From Thermococcus sp. (GTDB lineage Archaea > Methanobacteriota_B > Thermococci > Thermococcales > Thermococcaceae), in assembly GCA_027001105.1 (NCBI GenBank), contig JALTMZ010000213.1, forward strand, positions 1 to 9,715: DNA of 9,715 bases, given 5' to 3'. The notes beneath the pieces were generated by a model. It did no database searches. It saw only the letters and a list, made by a program, of their open reading frames with translations, and was not told the origin of the DNA. The translations under genes and the position numbers were made by a program. Shown one piece after another: positions 6,962-9,715 of the stretch; position 1 is the stretch's first letter; each line of letters opens with the position of its first letter.

Positions 6962-7411
6962 ATGAGAACTTTAATCCTCGCTCTTGGCAATGAACTCATG
7001 AGAGATGACGGTGTTGGGCTCAAAATAGGGAGAATTTTAGCAGAAAAAGGATACAATGTCCTTGAAGTTGGGACTGATATTTTCAAGCTCCAAAATTACT
7101 ATAACGGAGAGGAGAGGCTTGTAATAATTGATGCAATCCTGAGTGAGAAATTTGAGCCTGGAAAAATCATTCATCTGAAGGGTGAGGAAGTCTTTGAAAA
7201 GCTTAAAGCTGAGATAAGAAGTGCCCATTTCATGGGTGCAGTTGACGGGTTAAAGCTAATGATGGTTTTAGATAAAAGATTAGCAAAAGTGGAGATTCAT
7301 TTTATAGGGATAGTTGCCAAAGAAGTTGAGCTGGGAATGAAGTTAAGCAGAGAGGTCGAAAATGCGGTTCCTAAGGTTGTCGAGCTTGTTGAGAAGATTG
7401 TTCGCTCTTGA
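6962..7411 (+). CDS. hycI: [NiFe] hydrogenase maturation endopeptidase (HycI/HybD family)
   Basis: A 149-residue protease of the HycI/HybD/HoxM family, which cleaves the C-terminal peptide of the hydrogenase large subunit once nickel is inserted. Seen: the N-terminal LALGNELMRDDGVG motif with E11, D57 in VIIDAIL, and H89 in RSAHFMG. These correspond to the Glu/Asp/His nickel-sensing residues of E. coli HybD. Length is normal for the family. It lies 34 bp after hydA, so HydA is the likely substrate (predicted removal of VVKL after His423). Thermococcales have more than one such protease (I recall FrxA acting on sulfhydrogenase I and HycI on other hydrogenases), so the symbol is a family name and orthology is not resolved here. 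Its 3' end overlaps the convergent gene by 41 bp. Confidence 0.92.
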   Translation: MRTLILALGNELMRDDGVGLKIGRILAEKGYNVLEVGTDIFKLQNYYNGEERLVIIDAILSEKFEPGKIIHLKGEEVFEKLKAEIRSAHFMGAVDGLKLMMVLDKRLAKVEIHFIGIVAKEVELGMKLSREVENAVPKVVELVEKIVRS

Positions 7412-7667
7412 GCTTATACTTCACTAAATATCTCCCCCTCTCAAACTCTTCTTCACTTTTTATGACTTCAACGGGCTCAATATTCAATCCAAAGTTCATT
7501 GCTTCCCACTTTATGTCCTCAAAGTAATCGTAAAGTCCGCAGGTTTTACAAAAGCTACCGTCAAACTCAATGATAACCTCATCTCTCCCAGCCTTGATAA
7601 TTTTAGCCTGAGCTTCACTCCCATGATATTTATTAAACTCTTCGATAACTCTCTTTAGGATCTCCAT
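7371..7667 (-). CDS. Small conserved-looking CxxC protein of unknown function
   Basis: I do not recognise this 98-residue protein. It begins with an amphipathic helix (MEILKRVIEEFNKY), followed by a beta-strand/turn segment EVIIEFDGSFC with C40-x2-C43, then an acidic/aromatic helix (YDYFEDIKWEAMNFG) and another strand. A strand ending in a glycine and CxxC ahead of a helix loosely recalls NifU C-terminal domains, but the usual GCxxCP consensus is absent, so this is only a hint. The last dozen or so residues, rich in Gln/Ser, are encoded antisense to the end of the protease gene and may be poorly conserved. ATG 7667 is preferred over TTG 7679 because GGGTGAG (7677-7671) lies 3 nt upstream of it. 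A promoter-like sequence precedes it. It is probably a real gene given coding-like composition and its own expression signals. Confidence 0.7.
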   Translation of the reverse strand: MEILKRVIEEFNKYHGSEAQAKIIKAGRDEVIIEFDGSFCKTCGLYDYFEDIKWEAMNFGLNIEPVEVIKSEEEFERGRYLVKYKLKSEQSSQQARQP

Positions 7668-7696
7668 AAACTCACCCAATTGAGGTTTAGTTTTTC

Positions 7697-7708
7697 GATT
7701 TAAAAAGT
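7697..7708 (-). promoter_or_regulatory. TATA-box candidate for the CxxC protein gene
   Basis: On the minus strand this reads ACTTTTTAAATC. Its centre is about 35 nt ahead of ATG 7667, which would place the transcription start near 7675 and give a leader of around 10 nt, as is usual in Thermococcales. Confidence 0.45.
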
Positions 7709-7714
7709 TTATTA

Positions 7715-7757
7715 GACTAACCGAAGAGTTTAAAAATCAAACCCAAAAAGGTTAGTC
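7715..7757. repeat. 8-bp inverted repeat flanking the lhr TATA box
   Basis: GACTAACC (7715-7722) and GGTTAGTC (7750-7757) are perfect complements with 27 nt between them. The left arm abuts or overlaps the BRE and the right arm lies immediately before the helicase ATG, where transcription should start. This geometry fits an operator that could block the promoter, but no regulator is known to me. Confidence 0.5.
7722..7737 (+). promoter_or_regulatory. BRE/TATA promoter of the lhr helicase gene (probably leaderless)
   Basis: CGAAGAG (7722-7728, BRE-like) is followed by TTTAAAAAT (7729-7737, TATA). The centre lies 27 nt before ATG 7760, so transcription should start at or next to the start codon. 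No ribosome binding site precedes the ATG, which agrees with a leaderless transcript. Confidence 0.6.
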
Positions 7758-7759
7758 CG

Positions 7760-9715
7760 ATGATAAGGTTTGCCCAGAGAGAGTACACCGATGAGGAAAT
7801 TTACGAGATATTAGTTGATCCGGTTAGGGAGTGGTTTAGACGAAAGTTTGAAACATTCACACCTCCTCAGAGATATGCGGTTATTGAGATTCACAAAGGA
7901 GAAAATGTTCTCATTTCTTCACCAACAGGTAGTGGAAAAACTTTATCCGCTTTTCTTGCTGCTATAAACGAGCTTATTTTATTGGGGAAGGAGGGTAAAC
8001 TCGAGGATAAAATCTACGTTCTCTATGTTTCGCCCCTCAGAGCTTTGAACAACGACATTAAAAGGAACTTAGAGGAGCCCCTCAGGGAAATTAGGGAAGT
8101 TGCTCAAGAGATGGGCTATGACCTACCGGAGATAAGAGTAGCAGTGAGAACAAGTGACACTTCAAGTTATGAAAAGCAGAAAATGGTTAAAAAACCGCCC
8201 CACATATTAATTACAACACCGGAAAGCTTAGCCATAGCTTTGAATGCTCCAAAATTCAGCGAGAGGCTGAAGACGGTTAAATACGTCATAGTCGATGAAG
8301 TCCATGCACTGGCTGAAAACAAAAGGGGAACCCATTTAATGCTCAGCCTTGAAAGACTGCAGAATTTAGCCGGCGATTTCGTTAGAATCGGTCTCAGTGC
8401 CACTATTCATCCCCTCAAAGAGGTTGCTAAATTTGTTTTCGGCTTCAACGATGACGGGACTCCAAGAAGTGGTTTAATAGTAGATGTTTCCTTTGCCAAA
8501 AAGACGGAAATCAAAGTAGAAAGCGTTGTTGGGGATTTGGTATATGCAGATGCGGTAACACTAAGTGAAGCCTTGTATAAGCGCTTGGATGAGCTCATTG
8601 AGCAGCACAGGACAACGCTCATCTTTACAAACACAAGGAGCGGTGCTGAGAGAGTTGCTTACCATCTTAAGAAAAAGTTCCCAAAATATGCAGAACTAAT
8701 TGAAGCCCACCACTCGAGCCTCTCAAGAGATGTTAGACTCGAAGTAGAGGAGAAATTGAAAAAAGGAGAGCTCCGCTGTGTCGTTAGCTCAACTAGCCTG
8801 GAGCTCGGCATAGATATCGGAAGCATTGACTTAGTTGTTTTAATCGGTTCACCAAAGAGTGTAAACAGGGCTCTGCAGAGGATAGGGAGAGCGGGTCACA
8901 GACTGCATGAAGTCAGTAAGGGGATTATCCTCGTCTTGGATAGGGACGATTTGGTTGAATGCACCGTTTTGGCTTACAATGCGAGGAATAGAAGATTGGA
9001 CAGAATTAAAATCCCGCAGAATTCCCTTGATGTCCTTGTCCAGCATGTTCTCGGCATGGCTCTGGAGAGGGTGTGGGACATTGATGAGGCATATAAACTT
9101 GTGAGGAGAGCTTATCCCTACCGCAACTTGAGCTTTGAAGACTTCATGAGCGTTCTTAGATATTTAGCGGGAGAATATGCTGGGCTTGAGGAGAAAAAGG
9201 TTTATGCAAAAATCTGGCTCGATGAAAAGGAGGGTAAGTTTGGAAGAAGGGGTAAGATGACAAGGGCAATCTACTACATGAACACAGGAACAATTCCAGA
9301 TGAGGCTAAAATCGAAGTTTATACAATGGACAAGAGATTCATTGGAACTGTAGAGGAGGAGTTTGCTGAAAGATTAATGCCGGGGGATATTTTTGTATTA
9401 GCTGGAAGGACGTACGAGTTCAAAAAGTCAAGGGGGAATAGAATTTATGTGGAGCCTAAAGAAGGAGCAAAGCCAACAATTCCAGCTTGGTTCTCTGAAA
9501 TGCTGCCTTTGAGCTTTGACTTGGCTTTAGACGTACAGAGGTTTAGGAAAGAGGTTAAAGAACTCCTAAACAATCCCAAAGCAGAGCAAATCCTAATGGG
9601 GAAGTACAAAATAGATAAAAAAGCTGCTAAAGCAATTTTGAGCTATTTTAGGGAGCAAGCAAAGTATTCAACAATTCCAGATGATGAAACTCTTTTGGTT
9701 GAGGAGGTTTTGGAG
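7760..9715 (+). CDS. lhr: Lhr-family superfamily 2 ATP-dependent helicase (3'-truncated by window edge)
   Basis: 652 codons are visible and the frame is still open at the window end; archaeal Lhr proteins are usually around 850-950 residues, so the C-terminal part is missing. These enzymes unwind or rearrange DNA and RNA:DNA duplexes and are thought to act in DNA repair or replication. Seen in order: Q-motif region FTPPQ at 33-37; Walker A SPTGSGKT at 54-61 (K60); motif Ia SPLRALNND near 91-99; TTPES at 152-156; DEVH box at 179-182; SAT at 213-215; IFTNTRSGAER at 288-298; SSTSLELGIDIG at 343-354, typical of Lhr; and motif VI QRIGRAGH at 373-380. Residues 400-652 correspond to the winged-helix and beta-barrel Lhr-core region. 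All catalytic motifs are intact. ATG 7760 is the first start after an upstream in-frame stop (7718-7720). It is unrelated to the hydrogenase genes and diverges from the CxxC protein gene. Assignment to the archaeal Lhr1 or Lhr2 subgroup is not attempted. Confidence 0.93.
   Translation, partial: MIRFAQREYTDEEIYEILVDPVREWFRRKFETFTPPQRYAVIEIHKGENVLISSPTGSGKTLSAFLAAINELILLGKEGKLEDKIYVLYVSPLRALNNDIKRNLEEPLREIREVAQEMGYDLPEIRVAVRTSDTSSYEKQKMVKKPPHILITTPESLAIALNAPKFSERLKTVKYVIVDEVHALAENKRGTHLMLSLERLQNLAGDFVRIGLSATIHPLKEVAKFVFGFNDDGTPRSGLIVDVSFAKKTEIKVESVVGDLVYADAVTLSEALYKRLDELIEQHRTTLIFTNTRSGAERVAYHLKKKFPKYAELIEAHHSSLSRDVRLEVEEKLKKGELRCVVSSTSLELGIDIGSIDLVVLIGSPKSVNRALQRIGRAGHRLHEVSKGIILVLDRDDLVECTVLAYNARNRRLDRIKIPQNSLDVLVQHVLGMALERVWDIDEAYKLVRRAYPYRNLSFEDFMSVLRYLAGEYAGLEEKKVYAKIWLDEKEGKFGRRGKMTRAIYYMNTGTIPDEAKIEVYTMDKRFIGTVEEEFAERLMPGDIFVLAGRTYEFKKSRGNRIYVEPKEGAKPTIPAWFSEMLPLSFDLALDVQRFRKEVKELLNNPKAEQILMGKYKIDKKAAKAILSYFREQAKYSTIPDDETLLVEEVLE

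Noticed and set aside
8167..9104. Short frames on both strands inside the helicase region
   Set aside because: The long continuous Lhr frame from 7760 with all helicase motifs explains this segment; the others are shadows.
1..9715. CRISPR arrays, tRNA/rRNA genes, insertion sequences, inteins
   Set aside because: No regularly spaced repeats, no RNA-gene signatures, no transposase or terminal repeats, and no intein interruptions in the visible proteins.

Overview
This window looks like a chromosomal segment of a hyperthermophilic archaeon of the order Thermococcales, most likely a moderately AT-rich Thermococcus. The grounds are protein sequences nearly colinear with the soluble NAD(P)-linked [NiFe] sulfhydrogenase of Pyrococcus/Thermococcus, GGAGGTGA-type ribosome binding sites, archaeal BRE/TATA promoters with very short leaders, and ATGA gene overlaps. 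Gene names rest on recognition of families and motifs from memory; no database was searched.

Layout. Positions 2-550 (+) hold the 3' part of a PLP aminotransferase of the HisC/CobD type. It converges on, and overlaps by 29 bp, a three-gene minus-strand operon (2557 to 522). That operon encodes a ferredoxin-like protein with an extra pair of CxxC motifs, a GltD-like FAD/NAD(P)H oxidoreductase without its Fe-S domain, and a ferredoxin with four cysteine quartets. A divergent regulatory region of about 310 bp separates it from the plus-strand operon hydB-hydG-hydD-hydA (2869-6927), the complete four-subunit cytoplasmic sulfhydrogenase, followed by a HycI-type maturation protease (6962-7411). The protease converges on a small unknown CxxC protein (7667 to 7371, minus). 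A 92-bp divergent promoter region then leads to an Lhr-family helicase (7760 onward, +), which is still open at the window end.

How the genes fit together. HydA (NiFe site) and HydD (Fe-S clusters) exchange electrons with H2. HydB (Fe-S) and HydG (FAD, NAD(P), 2Fe-2S) connect this to NADP(H) and to sulfur/polysulfide reduction. The adjacent protease is the obvious candidate to trim the HydA C-terminus after nickel insertion. The divergent Fe-S/flavoprotein operon looks like an electron-transfer module that could work with the hydrogenase. In related Thermococcus clusters I recall such genes accompanying a formate dehydrogenase catalytic subunit, but no such subunit is present here.

Most notable observations: (1) both divergent promoters carry the same ACCTTTGGTT element, each exactly 23 bp upstream of a CTTTT-type TATA box and in the same orientation relative to its gene, resembling the binding site of the sulfur-responsive regulator SurR; (2) a 14-codon Met/Cys-rich leader ORF precedes hydB and overlaps its start codon as ATGA; (3) the Fe-S/flavoprotein operon lacks a catalytic partner.
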